47,392 nt of DNA from Tritrichomonas foetus (taxonomy: Eukaryota > Parabasalia > Tritrichomonadida > Tritrichomonadidae): positions 1 to 47,392 of the forward strand of contig MLAK01000918.1 in assembly GCA_001839685.1 (NCBI GenBank). The letters run 5' to 3'. This document shows, piece by piece, positions 37,701 through 47,189 of this stretch. The notes under the pieces are model-generated. The model saw nothing but the letters and a program-made list of their open reading frames with translations. It did not search any database and was not told where the DNA came from. The translations under genes and the position numbers were made by a program. The stretch's first letter is position 1, and each line of letters opens with the position of its first letter.

Positions 37701-40700
37701 AAAAGCTATCTTCAAATAATAAAGTTAAAAAAGCCGAATTTTGGAATAGAATACAAAGTAACTCAATTCTATCATCAATATTCGTTATATTTAATAAACA
37801 AGCCAATATAAACATTTTAGAGTTCTTCAATTTTGGATTAATGATTTTATTTGCATATTTTACCAGTTTGATGATTTCATTTTCATAATAAATTTTCTCC
37901 ATTATTCGATTTGATAAAAAACTAAAGAATTGGTTCATTATTTCATCAGTGAAAATATTTTCTGAATTAAGAATATTGAAAACCATCAATTTATGAATTG
38001 CTATGGATACATTTGCATTTACATCATTTCCAAGGAAAGTTAACCTCGTAAAATATTTACGAGAAAACATTGAAGTTTTAGACAAGTTAATTAATACATT
38101 TGTTGCAAGTTGAATAATAATTTTCATTAAATCATTGTTCAATAAAATTTTCAAATTAGATAGATCAAATGGAAAATCTTCAGATAAACCAATTTTTTCT
38201 GGAACAAACTCATTATTTAGCTTTTGAAGATATTCAATTGTTGGCTTTTGGAGTTTTGAACCAAACTCAGAAATGTAATCGTATCTTAATTGGTAAGTAA
38301 ATTTGGGTTGTTCTCCATCAGAAAAGATGCCGTTTTTCTTTTCAATTGGTAAATACTGTCGAGATAATTTATCGAATCCAAGTGAGCATAATCTTTCAAT
38401 TTGGTGAGTGCAAAATACAATTTTGTCATTATCAATTCCAATTCCATGAATTAAGGCTAACAATCGATAGGAAAACATGTTTTTAATCTGATCTGTATCA
38501 AATGATTTCAATTCATTTTCATTATTTGATTGAAAATACTCACTCGCATTTTGAGTAATATTTTCATCAGTATTCTTGACATGAATATCTTTTGAATTTT
38601 CAATTGCATGATCAGCTTCATCAGAGTAATTTTTGGTAGTTTCAGATTCAATTTTGGCAAAAATATCAGCTGTACATCCTGAATCTGCATCATCATTATT
38701 ATCAATGTTGTTTTCATTATTTGTCACTGATTCCATGTTTGTATCATCAGGTTGAACGGCTTCCCTTCTGTTATTTGCTTGAGCTTTTTCTTTTGATGAT
38801 TTAAGCCGTAGTTCTATTCCCATAACAGATGCAATAACATCAAGAAATACTTTGAGAACTTCTTTTCTTACAATTTTTGAATTTATATATTTTTCACATG
38901 AATCAAAGTAATCTTTGGTAAGCAAAGTTAGCAAAAAGCACCAAATTTCTTCACTTTGATACATGTCAATAAACATAGCTCGATATTGTTTCAATGATGT
39001 ATAATCGTAATAATTGGGGAATTCATTACAAAACTTAGTAAGTGATATTATAAAATCAACTTTAAAAGAGACTGGCAATATGCTCGTAATATTGAGCGCC
39101 AATCCAAAAGAAACATTATTTACAAATAATTCAGAATTGCTTGTAGCAGTACTAAGTAGAAACTTTATTTTTTCTGGAGCCTCTGATTGTTCACTGAGTG
39201 AATATTGTTCATTATCTTTAATTTTATGAAGCCCACAAGCTGTTAATAAAATCTTGTTGATCATGTGAGGATGTGCATCAACATATTCGTGAATTGCATC
39301 TTCAAAAGATGATCTTGTGATATCAACTAGTTCAAGAATACAATAAGCATCTAGAACATAATCGAAAAGTTGTTCAAAATCGAAATCAGACGAAAAAAGT
39401 CTGGCCAAAAAATCAAAATTGAACGTAGGAATAGAAAGTACTTGCAAATCACTGAAAACATCAATGAATGATTTCACATTTAATTTCTGAGTAATAAATT
39501 TTTGACACTCTTCAGAAAATATGGAGTTCTTTTTAATTAAAACATATTTCATTGCTTGATTATAAAAATTCAAATCAAATTGGTGCTTTAGAAGAAGTAA
39601 ATTAGCAGATTTAAGCCACCAAAGTAATTCTTCGGAATTTTGGCTTTTCAGCATTTGTAAAAAGATGAAATCTGGATGTCCAATTTGTGTCAAATAACAA
39701 CCAATTCCACGATATTTAACCAATTTAAATCCATCTTTACAAAAATAACTATATTTTTCATTATTTATTTTATTTTCATCAAGAATAGAATTGTAAATTT
39801 CATTAGTTTTCGGATTATTATTGAAGTGGATTTTTCTGTAGGAAGGGGATTTTGATTCGATTCCTTCTGAGAAGATTTTTTGAACTTCAGATAAGGATAA
39901 AGTCTCTTCAACATATAGAAATCGACTATTTATATACCAAATAGCGTTATTTTCCATTTCACTTCCTAATTCTATATAATTTGGAATTTGAATGATTTTT
40001 TCAAAAACTTTTACACCATCAAGCACTATTGTTACATAGTTAGCCAATTGGAAATTCCTTGTTTGGAGAATAAAAGTCAACATGTGCCACTCATTTAATA
40101 AACAATTTACAGGTTTTTTCCCAAAAACCCTAAGGCCATCACAATCATAAGAAATTTCATTGTTATTTGCTTTTAAAATAATTGTTTTTCCTAATAAGTG
40201 TCTTACCTTAAACCAAAATCCAAAAGTTGGTTGAATACTAATTGAAGCTACAGCATGAGGCATATCAAAATGCAATTGATAAATATCATTAAACGGATTA
40301 TTTCCTTTTAGCATCAAATATAATTCTTTCGGGTCATTCAATATTTTACTCTTATCTGCATGTAAATCTATAAATTGTCTTTTATATGAATCATCTGTTA
40401 TGTGGTTACTACATAACATGCTATACTCTGTGTTAATTAAATGAAAATTATTTTTAGCCACTTTATTTATGGTCTTACCAAAAATATATCGGTCAAAAGG
40501 TGACTTTAATGGCACTTTTACAAAAAATGCAATAGATGGGATTCTTAAAACTCCAAAAGAGGCTGAATCATGCGAAAGTCCTAAAGCCAAATTCCTTAAT
40601 TGATTATCATCTAATGATTTTAATACGGAATTTTCGTAATTATTGAAAATATATTCATCTATTTCTTTTATTGGCCCATTGCATGCAAGTGCAGCTAAAA

Positions 40701-42171
40701 AATCAAAGGATGAATGGGATTTCAATGTTTTAAAAAGAATCGAAAGTCCATTTTTTATGAAAGCATCTATAAAAGCAGGATTTGAAGTTGCAATTCCAGA
40801 TAAGATTCGATAAACTTGATTTGGTATTTGTCCTTTATCAATAAAATTGATGATTGATGAAATATAGTTTTCTATTTTCGCACGCGAAAGGATATTTGTC
40901 AAAGTATTTGTTGCAACAAAATTCTCTTTGTTTGATAAAGAAAGAATGAATTTAATCACTTCTGCTTCTTTTTTCTCAGAAACTGATTCACAAATATAAA
41001 TAATTGCTTTTGCAATATTTTTATCAGAATTACTTTGTTCGAAAAGTGTTTGTGAATTTTCTTTCAATAAGAAAAATTCCGCAAGTTCATCAAAATTGTG
41101 TAAACTTCTAATTAAATTCAGAAAAAGCTTGGAGCTGATATTAGAATTCCATGGTGGTGTAATTAATTTAAAATATTCAAATCTTTTGGATTCATCGAAA
41201 GTTAAAATAATGTCAAAAATGAAAACTTGATTTTCATTCGTGATTTCAGAGCCTCTTTGAAGAAATCCTGAGAAATCAAACCACTGAAATTTATTGGAAT
41301 TTGTTTGTTGGCTGTTTTTAATATTTTTTATTACAACAATTGCAGAATTTAATAACTTTTCTTTTGGAATCGGACTATTGATTAAACTATTAAAAAAATC
41401 ATATTCTATTTTTGATGTGCCCAAAAAATTGACATAAAAATCGATAGAATCAAGTTCAAGAAAGAATTTTTCCGAAACTTTGATGAATTTTTCAATGAAA
41501 TTTAAATTTCTTAGCTTTTTATGTAAATTTCCAATAAAATCAAAACATTCGTAATAATTGTTGATAGTATTAGATTCAATGCTAGATAAAATTAATTCGA
41601 AAAGCGGTGAAAAGTTTTCTTGTGGCTTCAAAACAACTTCAGGAAATGTTTCATTGATTAAATATATAAATTTTTGGTTTTCTGAAACGAAAGTTAACTT
41701 AAAAATATCAGGAAGATTATATGGAGAAAAAAAGAATTGAGATATTTGCTTTTTCAATAAACTCTTTTCAATAAAAAGATATTCTTCATCCACATCACTA
41801 CATTTTGAGAATAAAATCATGATCAAATCAGTTATACTTTTGATAACATCTTTATCTAATTTATTTAATTCCAAAAACACAATTAAAAGTTGAAAACTAT
41901 TTTTCTTTTGAATATTTTCGATATTGTTGGAAATGTATGGCAAAAACAATTTGACAAAATGACAGATTGAATTTTCTAATCGAGGAGATTGAATTTGCTT
42001 GTTTACATCGTCGCTTCCTAAAACGTCGCCAAAATTTTCGATAAAATAATTGAAGCATTTTATAATATCGTCGTCTGATTGACAGGAAGAGACGAGCGAC
42101 TGAAAGTCTTTGATTTCTTGGGAATCGTTATCCTGAAAAAGATGTACAAAGCGTCGCCAGCTCTTATCCAT
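34750..42171 (-). CDS. PH-BEACH-WD40 protein with degenerate FYVE finger (ALFY/WDFY3-like)
   Basis: A 2473-residue protein from the ATG at 42171. Residues 1-620 are a helical solenoid; about 630-760 form a lectin-like (ConA) sandwich; residues 1120-1215 are an acidic, Asn-rich insert. The PH-BEACH domain lies at about 1745-1850 and BEACH at about 1870-2100, with its hallmarks: FDYLLYLNIVSGRSFNDPSQ, YPVVPWVIGDY, YGTHYSHSA, ELIPEFYAFP. WD40-type strands follow to about 2410. The end has eight cysteines in a FYVE-like arrangement (CALC, VCTICGLYVCRAC, ICKRC). The order solenoid, PH-BEACH, WD40, FYVE is that of ALFY/WDFY3, a selective-autophagy scaffold, and relatives act in lysosome and contractile-vacuole traffic. 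The FYVE lipid-binding motif RRHHCR is replaced by TRQVCT, so PI3P binding is doubtful. Confidence 0.92.
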   Translation of the reverse strand: MDKSWRRFVHLFQDNDSQEIKDFQSLVSSCQSDDDIIKCFNYFIENFGDVLGSDDVNKQIQSPRLENSICHFVKLFLPYISNNIENIQKKNSFQLLIVFLELNKLDKDVIKSITDLIMILFSKCSDVDEEYLFIEKSLLKKQISQFFFSPYNLPDIFKLTFVSENQKFIYLINETFPEVVLKPQENFSPLFELILSSIESNTINNYYECFDFIGNLHKKLRNLNFIEKFIKVSEKFFLELDSIDFYVNFLGTSKIEYDFFNSLINSPIPKEKLLNSAIVVIKNIKNSQQTNSNKFQWFDFSGFLQRGSEITNENQVFIFDIILTFDESKRFEYFKLITPPWNSNISSKLFLNLIRSLHNFDELAEFFLLKENSQTLFEQSNSDKNIAKAIIYICESVSEKKEAEVIKFILSLSNKENFVATNTLTNILSRAKIENYISSIINFIDKGQIPNQVYRILSGIATSNPAFIDAFIKNGLSILFKTLKSHSSFDFLAALACNGPIKEIDEYIFNNYENSVLKSLDDNQLRNLALGLSHDSASFGVLRIPSIAFFVKVPLKSPFDRYIFGKTINKVAKNNFHLINTEYSMLCSNHITDDSYKRQFIDLHADKSKILNDPKELYLMLKGNNPFNDIYQLHFDMPHAVASISIQPTFGFWFKVRHLLGKTIILKANNNEISYDCDGLRVFGKKPVNCLLNEWHMLTFILQTRNFQLANYVTIVLDGVKVFEKIIQIPNYIELGSEMENNAIWYINSRFLYVEETLSLSEVQKIFSEGIESKSPSYRKIHFNNNPKTNEIYNSILDENKINNEKYSYFCKDGFKLVKYRGIGCYLTQIGHPDFIFLQMLKSQNSEELLWWLKSANLLLLKHQFDLNFYNQAMKYVLIKKNSIFSEECQKFITQKLNVKSFIDVFSDLQVLSIPTFNFDFLARLFSSDFDFEQLFDYVLDAYCILELVDITRSSFEDAIHEYVDAHPHMINKILLTACGLHKIKDNEQYSLSEQSEAPEKIKFLLSTATSNSELFVNNVSFGLALNITSILPVSFKVDFIISLTKFCNEFPNYYDYTSLKQYRAMFIDMYQSEEIWCFLLTLLTKDYFDSCEKYINSKIVRKEVLKVFLDVIASVMGIELRLKSSKEKAQANNRREAVQPDDTNMESVTNNENNIDNNDDADSGCTADIFAKIESETTKNYSDEADHAIENSKDIHVKNTDENITQNASEYFQSNNENELKSFDTDQIKNMFSYRLLALIHGIGIDNDKIVFCTHQIERLCSLGFDKLSRQYLPIEKKNGIFSDGEQPKFTYQLRYDYISEFGSKLQKPTIEYLQKLNNEFVPEKIGLSEDFPFDLSNLKILLNNDLMKIIIQLATNVLINLSKTSMFSRKYFTRLTFLGNDVNANVSIAIHKLMVFNILNSENIFTDEIMNQFFSFLSNRIMEKIYYENEIIKLVKYANKIINPKLKNSKMFILACLLNITNIDDRIELLCILFQNSAFLTLLFEDSFYYTSIIHFLCTVEAIKSSKIDQFIQIIQNKPELLQSSFGQAVSQKRQLIWFASQTDTFSEAKNSLEKAALSNTLSFIQTRNECKPPKYPNYYEFKKNRDYHNFMVRQSLKFQIFYRTNLSNYFLEEVIIHLFRKSKQIELILNPVDKYMLTRAPHPLTVPQKLDPLVFNFSIPLKKVHRHIPLQRSSHSPIFRSLLNEINETKAAAVCLSDWCLPPYCSTISVRQVLENQWGTKSLLNCDFLSTPEVLPCIYSLGTDSIKILMNSSLDESGNVKLPESSDMLCHYEAFEVAPFGLYGQTSLFLNRDVLTINYSDIMLVLKRKYAYNPRIADVFTRSGNHFTIIFACKADRQSFIDKFKLNWVSESQFGIGFSQNLLYNIPLEVVTRKWTKGKISTFDYLLYLNIVSGRSFNDPSQYPVVPWVIGDYSTNEPDIRRDLSNPMGAQSEARKQRFLLTYNETHYHYGTHYSHSAAVLHYMLRVEPFTFFEIHLHNGWDHKDRLFCNISEAWRSASDANQADVKELIPEFYAFPAMFENINKLELGVRTDGLSLEKVTMPVWGQNPLHFIWHMRASLENTDKINEWIDLIFGFKQRGEAAVAAFNCFQPLSYDDAFKKKQVDSNDSFNERAAIDMINNFGQCPAQLFTSPHPPRIANILFQRKNLVTTEARYISTLKNTTKIARNVRIVDYQIFVASDLELFVGKDALPIKLSKEEGKYCLSSDNSLYLTASKYGFARIFDKKSKLISEIITLCENVTALALSSQHNILAIANNKKLNLFDTTSGLFMRRTPENEIFEENIIQILFDEISNIIIVAEKHKLSVFALDLRLIASEKVDNPIKCISVGDSELWCEEPFFLCGHEDGLCDIWTIDVFNYKINNSNLVKTDSSICAITIFANSQAALVFNIDKKLTLVSCCYPKMKLLNRQYYNKCALCKQDDGTRQVCTICGLYVCRACRAQRIPVICKRCTERGLSNSSSIDEFSTPEE

Positions 42172-42749
42172 CTTCTTGATCGTTGATGGTATTCAATTTT
42201 TCTATTAATATTGATTTTGTGAAAGGTGAATTAATTTACTTTAAAGAAAAACAATTCAATAAAATTTTGACATCACTTTCTTATTTCAAAAAATGTCACA
42301 AAATATTTCAAGAAAAGGTAGTTAAACTATTGAATGTATAAATGGTTAGATATCATCAGAAAAAGTGGTTATGCTATTACCCTTCAGGAATCAGTAATAA
42401 TAATTGATGGGGCTCAACCAAAGTAAAACCCTTATTTCAGTTACCATGATTACTATGAAATCACTCACTAGTTGGAATAATAATAAAAAAACTGTATATA
42501 TTGGTTGGAATTCGCAATTGGTTTAATTCAAGAAAAATATTGGAATAGTATATACTGTATCTATTTTATACATCATACAGATATCTATCTTGCGGAATCT
42601 CTTCTGGCCAATTGTTAAGACATTATTAGATTTTTCAAACGAAATATTGACATGATTTGAATCACGTCATCATTCTCATTCAAAAAGTTCAAGTTCCTTT
42701 GAATTTTTTCATTCATGTTCAAAATCTTTACTTTGGGTTCATTCATCAA
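42172..42749. other. Divergent promoter region of the BEACH gene
   Basis: About 580 bases. On the minus strand CACCTTTC (42221-42228) stands 50 bases before the BEACH start. The remainder is AT-rich. Frames that extend rightward from 42657 begin only at TTG, so they are not called. Confidence 0.5.
42221..42228 (-). promoter_or_regulatory. CACCTTTC element upstream of the BEACH gene
   Basis: Same octamer as before the genes at 23247 and 46235. It contains the CCTTT core and lies 50 bases before the ATG at 42171. Confidence 0.45.
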
Positions 42750-43022
42750 ATGAGCACATTCGTTCCATATCACGTACCTGCATCTTGGATAACAGTTCAA
42801 TCACCAAATGGAACGATGATCTATTTTCAACTTGATGAGAATGGGGATTTAATCAAAATCAATAATTGCATTATTCCACATCACATCGAGGTATGTTATA
42901 ACTATTCCACAAATAGAGACTACATTGATAACAAATATAATCACATTCAAACTAATTGATTTGATAATCAGGCTTGTCAATGTGAGTTAGATTTCTTGTC
43001 AATAATTAAACTTGAAATTTGA
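42750..43022 (+). CDS. Small hypothetical gene, possibly two exons
   Basis: The ATG at 42750 opens 47 codons of protein-like sequence (beginning MSTFVPYHVPASWITVQSPN, then a hydrophilic ENGDLIKINN). They are followed directly by GTATGT at 42891, the consensus 5' splice site of trichomonad introns. Removing 42891-42971 (81 nt, containing AACTAAT and ending AATCAG) joins in phase to 16 more codons and a TGA at 43020-43022, for 63 residues. Without splicing the frame runs to 42959 with a Tyr/Asn-rich end that looks random, which supports the spliced form. No family is recognised. Chance cannot be excluded for so short a gene. Confidence 0.4.
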
Positions 43023-43170
43023 TGTATAATTTTGTTTTCGAATTATTGTTATTTCTAATTTATCTTCACACGATTAATACAAGAAAACCAAAGATACAAA
43101 AGAAGGAAAAAAAAATCGAATTTAAATTAGTTTTGTTTTAAAAAGAAACCCCGGAAAATAAAAACTTATT

Positions 43171-43959
43171 TCATTGAATGATTGGATACGACACTTTTGG
43201 AACATCATCATCACTTGCGAATTGTGGAGGAGGAGGATAAAATGCAACATTTTGTTGTGGTTGAACTTTTTGTGGCTGTTGTTGACTTTGTTGCATTGGT
43301 GGAACGTATGGATAATATGGCTGTTGTGGTATGTACTGTGGATAGTACATTTGTTGTTGTTGCTGCTGCTGAACTGGTTGTTGAGCTGGTTGCTGGATAG
43401 GATACTGGTAGAATTGCTGCATTTGTTGCTGCTGAATTGGTGGCTGGTAAATGTAAGGGACTTGTTGAACAGGTGGCTGGTAATAATTTGCAGATTGCTG
43501 TTTCGCATGACTAGCTTTTTCAAGTTCTTTTGGTACATTCCAAGCAGGAGTCACAAGGAGACGTCCTTTTGGTGCCTTGAACGGAGGTGCCCCTTTGGTG
43601 TCAAGGTGAATTCTGATGTAAGCAAATGGTGCGTGCTTCCATGTCTTGTGCTTTTGGAGCTTCATTGGGAACCATCCAGAAACAATCAGATCATTTGGAA
43701 TCCAGAAAAATGGAACTACAACGGTTGCTAGCCTTTTGTTGTTGCGCGTGATTGAAATAGCGAATTTGTCGTCTGATTCGGTTGATGGATGGCAGGTCCA
43801 GAGTCCCTTGCAAGAAATAAGATGTGGATTTTCCGATTTCGTTGGTGATGACCGAACAGCACCGCGAGGAAGAGTTCCAACACTGATGTCTATGGGGCTG
43901 GTTATCGTTGTGGTCGTGGAGAAGCTCACACGAGATACGCGAACGTAAATCGTCGACAT
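43171..43959 (-). CDS. C2-like domain protein with Pro/Gln/Tyr-rich tail
   Basis: A 262-residue protein. Residues 1-150 alternate beta strands (STIYVRVSRVSFSTT at the start; FAYIRIHLDT and GRLLVTPAW at the end), which fits a C2-type sandwich. The usual calcium-binding aspartates are not evident. From about residue 160 the protein is a low-complexity tail of Gln, Pro and Tyr (repeats like YQPPVQQ, YQYPIQQP), similar to tails that bind penta-EF-hand or WW proteins, ending in an acidic DDD and KVSYPIIQ. It may be a peripheral membrane or condensate-forming protein. Composition is less AT-rich than the flanks. The start is the ATG at 43959. Confidence 0.75.
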   Translation of the reverse strand: MSTIYVRVSRVSFSTTTTITSPIDISVGTLPRGAVRSSPTKSENPHLISCKGLWTCHPSTESDDKFAISITRNNKRLATVVVPFFWIPNDLIVSGWFPMKLQKHKTWKHAPFAYIRIHLDTKGAPPFKAPKGRLLVTPAWNVPKELEKASHAKQQSANYYQPPVQQVPYIYQPPIQQQQMQQFYQYPIQQPAQQPVQQQQQQQMYYPQYIPQQPYYPYVPPMQQSQQQPQKVQPQQNVAFYPPPPQFASDDDVPKVSYPIIQ

Positions 43960-44627
43960 TTGAATAAGTAAAAAAATTTTACCTTGCCAATTATCTCTTC
44001 AATATTTTGTGTTTAATTGAAAAGATAAGTTGACTTTTTCATAAGAAATTTCTATACCTCAATCTTCTATTCGGATTGAAAACTTCGGATTTTTGGTTGA
44101 TTGATCGATAATTATTTTTAGTGGGGGTTAATATCTTCTCCTTTTGAAATATGTAAGAAACCAGAAAAATGAAACTGCCGATAAAAATCCCCGAAATCAA
44201 TTCTATTCTAATGAGAAATACTACATAGATAATTTCCTTTAAATATGATTCATCAATTTTAATTACTACACCTTTTTTTTATCAACTATTTCCTTTACAC
44301 GTTTATCACATTTGATATAAAAAACTTTGAATAGAAGGACTCATCATATGATAATATAATTAAACAAGAATACTTCATTATTGTTGTTTAATATAATACT
44401 ATGAAATATGTTTTCTTTTTTTTTTGAAAATTACTATTTCTGATATTTAAATCAGATCCTTTCCAAACCCATTTCAAAATGAATTCGAATACATACAGTA
44501 TATATCAGAAAAGATTTAAGTGTAGATAGAAATATGATAACTAAAAAAAAAAAAATCAAAGTTGATGACAATTAGGAATTTAGTTTACATCGCATTAATT
44601 TGATATTCAGATTATGTATAATGGTTA
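43960..44627. other. Intergenic region
   Basis: About 670 AT-rich bases between two leftward genes. It holds the promoter of the C2-like gene at its left end, and homopolymers of nine to eleven T or A near 44272, 44410 and 44545. No coding frame longer than about 20 codons looks real. Confidence 0.45.
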
Positions 44628-46235
44628 TTATGTGAATTCAATTCCTGCAAGCTGGTTGAGAAGTTTATGCGGGCTCATTACCTGTGTTGCAAGAATGTCA
44701 ATATTAATTCTAAAGTCGTACTTCTGATGATAAAGTGAAGAAAGTTCACCATGCATTGCACCACCCACAAATACGATTAATACCCTTTTCATATCAGGTG
44801 ACCTGTTTGCCAAAGCTTTTGCAGGAATATTTAATTCTTCGAAAGCCACTGAACAGTCATTCCATTGCTTCTTGGCAATCTTCTGTAAAATCCTTACTAT
44901 TAATGGAGTAAATCCATCATAAGGTTTCTCTGAGTTTTTGGTGATTTCTTTCGAATAAAGATTGAATTTTCTCATAATGTTTGTCCAAAACTCGGGCTTC
45001 TTTTTAGAAACAACAATTCCAGCTTCTTCTAATGTCCACAGTGCTGCGAGTGCTTCCAAACCAAATCTGTCAATGATCATTTGTCTGATTTCATTCAAAT
45101 CTGGAATTTTATTCGATGTTTGACAATACAAGGCTAATAATCGAACAGGTGTTTGCCAATCAGGTGAATAAGCAACGGCGTTTTTAATGAATTCAATATC
45201 GTTTAAGTTACCTAGAATTAAATTCAATTCATGCGAAAGATTTGCATTCATGTTAGGATCTTTCGAAATGATTTTTGGAATTTGTTCAAGGATATCGATA
45301 TGGTCACCAATAGAAATATTTTGGATAGTTGTCTCATTAATTTTTCGAAAGTTCTCCATATTAGTCGCATCTTTTCTGAGATCATTTTGCGTCTCTTGGA
45401 AAAGAGCCACAGCATAATTTGATGCTTCTTCAAAAGTGAGGTGACGAATTTGAGCTGAAACTGTATCTTGATCGCTGAAAAGAACTAAGTCATTCTTACT
45501 TGTGTGAGAAATGCCATAATTCATGCCAATGAGCTCAGCTACAAGTGCTTCATATGAAGTGGCTGAAATAAAAGGTGTAATACTATCAACCTTTCGATCA
45601 AATATAATCATGTGCGTCCAAGCTGAGTGGAAGTTCGGAGGAAGGGATTTCCCGATTTCAATGGCAGCTTCACCAATCATGAAAACATTGGTGAAGTGAT
45701 CATAAATTGGAAATGATTTAATAATCTGTGATAATCTTTCAATGCAGCGTCCTCCTCCATCAATAAATAGATCTGAAAATGAAAATGGAAGCTCCAGTGT
45801 TGCAAAATCTGGGTCAAGAATCCATGCTGGAAGCCTTAGTTCTTCGGTTTTAATTTTATGCAAAAATCCGCATGACTCGAAAAACTGTCGCGCAATAAAA
45901 TTACAACGATTTGAAAAGACAATAACGATCTCGCGTGGCGGTTTTTGTGTCGATGATAGCAAATTTACGTATTCTTCAAGATGATTTAATTCGCCGGTTG
46001 TGAAAATTAAAATCTTATCGTAATCAAAGAACGTTCGATTCGACTGATAAGTGAAAACTTTTTTGAAACATTGAGCCATCACATCGGGATGGACGATTCG
46101 TGAAACGATTACGTCAAGACCAGGATCCATAAAAAGCGCGCTTTCGACATTTTCACATCGATGAAAGAAGTTTTCCAGACGAATTGATGCTCGTTTTTGA
46201 AGGCTTTGAAACGGCGAAAGTGGAACTTGCGACAT
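44628..46235 (-). CDS. VPS33: Vps33-like Sec1/Munc18 protein
   Basis: A 535-residue protein, slightly shorter than usual for the family. The family core is clear near residues 210-245: MIIFDRKVDSITPFISATSY, then EALVAELIGMNYG, matching the D-R-x-x-D-x-x-T-P and TYE-x-L-x-x-E blocks of Vps33. PYDGFTPLIVRILQ near 440 matches the Vps33 Y-x-G-x-(A/T)-P-L block. The end, KRVLIVFVGGAMHGELSSL, is the final Sec1 strand and helix. Vps33 is the SNARE-binding subunit of the HOPS and CORVET tethers in endosome-lysosome fusion. The start is the ATG at 46235 with CACCTTTC 17 bases upstream. A family-level SM assignment is secure; the Vps33 subfamily is likely. Confidence 0.87.
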   Translation of the reverse strand: MSQVPLSPFQSLQKRASIRLENFFHRCENVESALFMDPGLDVIVSRIVHPDVMAQCFKKVFTYQSNRTFFDYDKILIFTTGELNHLEEYVNLLSSTQKPPREIVIVFSNRCNFIARQFFESCGFLHKIKTEELRLPAWILDPDFATLELPFSFSDLFIDGGGRCIERLSQIIKSFPIYDHFTNVFMIGEAAIEIGKSLPPNFHSAWTHMIIFDRKVDSITPFISATSYEALVAELIGMNYGISHTSKNDLVLFSDQDTVSAQIRHLTFEEASNYAVALFQETQNDLRKDATNMENFRKINETTIQNISIGDHIDILEQIPKIISKDPNMNANLSHELNLILGNLNDIEFIKNAVAYSPDWQTPVRLLALYCQTSNKIPDLNEIRQMIIDRFGLEALAALWTLEEAGIVVSKKKPEFWTNIMRKFNLYSKEITKNSEKPYDGFTPLIVRILQKIAKKQWNDCSVAFEELNIPAKALANRSPDMKRVLIVFVGGAMHGELSSLYHQKYDFRINIDILATQVMSPHKLLNQLAGIEFT

Positions 46236-46251
46236 TTTTTGGAATTTTGTT

Positions 46252-46259
46252 GAAAGGTG
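46252..46259 (-). promoter_or_regulatory. CACCTTTC element upstream of the Vps33 gene
   Basis: The octamer lies 17 bases before the ATG at 46235, nearly the same distance as at the gene starting at 23247. Confidence 0.5.
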
Positions 46260-46455
46260 ATTTTTTGAATACTTTGTTTAAATATTCACCTAATTTTTTA
46301 CACCGGTGTAAAACAATATAAACAAATAACTAGTTTAGATTTCTCTCCCGATGAAAATTTATGCTTAGTAATTCATTGAGATTCCATAACAATTCGTCCA
46401 ACATCTATACCAATTACTAATTTATTATTTGTTAGCTCTGTTAAAGATATAAAAG

Positions 46456-46659
46456 TTAGAAATCGAAATTTACTACGAAATGTATGATTCCTATAATATA
46501 GCATAATATGAAAATGCTTTTGTTGTTTATATTCTCAAAAAAGAAAGCAATTTGAGTGTTTGATTGGATACGCAAATAATAAAATGTGAGATTAAAAATC
46601 ATAAGGGGAAAAATACAAACATTTAGTATATGATGTACATCTGCACTACAACCAAACAT
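46456..46659 (-). CDS. Doubtful small membrane protein (67 residues)
   Basis: An ATG at 46659 opens a frame with two hydrophobic stretches (about residues 10-28 and 48-64) separated by a polar loop. A CACCTTTC element lies about 46 bases upstream. AT-rich DNA readily produces Phe/Ile/Asn/Tyr-rich frames by chance, so this is weak. No family is recognised. Confidence 0.25.
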   Translation of the reverse strand: MFGCSADVHHILNVCIFPLMIFNLTFYYLRIQSNTQIAFFFENINNKSIFILCYIIGIIHFVVNFDF

Positions 46660-46794
46660 AAAAAAAAGGTCACTACAACGTTTGGTCAATTCTAAGAATT
46701 CTGAGAAAGGTGAATTTTGAATTTCTAGCTTAAAATTAAAATTTGGTAGAAATCCGGATGTGTATGATATCCATCACAGATGGAGAGCAGCACT

Positions 46795-47178
46795 TTATGC
46801 CTTTCTGTTTTCAACACTTTTTAGAAAATCAACCAATTGCGAATTTTCTGCATTTATTTCATCTCTTTGCTCCTCGCATTCTTTTAGAACGGATCGAAGA
46901 ATGTCTGCCGTTTGGCTCAGTCTTATTTTATTGATAGGAGCAGGATCATTTTGATTGATCGGCCTATTCAGTCTGTCAAACTCTTCAAGAACAATTTTTT
47001 CTCTTGTTAGCTCGTTGGCTGCTCTGAAAGCGCTGTAAGGTGGATAATGCTTTGTGAGGAAATTTGACGAATGAGTATTAATAAAAGAATCTCTTTCTTT
47101 TTCACGTTCAGCTGATAGTGTATCGTATCTGTTTCTAAATAATTGAGCATAATACGGATTGTTTGGATCAAAATTCAT
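46795..47178 (-). CDS. Small coiled-coil protein of unknown function
   Basis: A 127-residue protein from the ATG at 47178. It starts MNFDPNNPYYAQLFRNRYDT, continues with charged helices (AEREKERDSF, ELTREKIVLEEFDRL) and ends in a heptad-like helix (ADILRSVLKECEEQRDEINA and on). It looks like a subunit of a larger complex and not an enzyme. Composition is less AT-rich than the neighbouring spacers, and the stop TAA overlaps TAAA. GACCGTTTA stands about 13 bases upstream of the ATG. No family can be named. Confidence 0.7.
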   Translation of the reverse strand: MNFDPNNPYYAQLFRNRYDTLSAEREKERDSFINTHSSNFLTKHYPPYSAFRAANELTREKIVLEEFDRLNRPINQNDPAPINKIRLSQTADILRSVLKECEEQRDEINAENSQLVDFLKSVENRKA

Positions 47179-47189
47179 CAGTCAATCTT

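Larger units (their letters stand above)
46236..46794. other. Intergenic with a doubtful small membrane frame
   Basis: About 560 AT-rich bases. It contains CACCTTTC elements on the minus strand at 46252-46259 and 46705-46712. Between them lies a 67-codon minus-strand frame (46659-46456) described separately. Confidence 0.45.

Noticed and set aside
42657..42749. Upstream extension of the small gene at 42750
   Set aside because: It begins at a TTG with no ATG, and the sequence looks non-coding.
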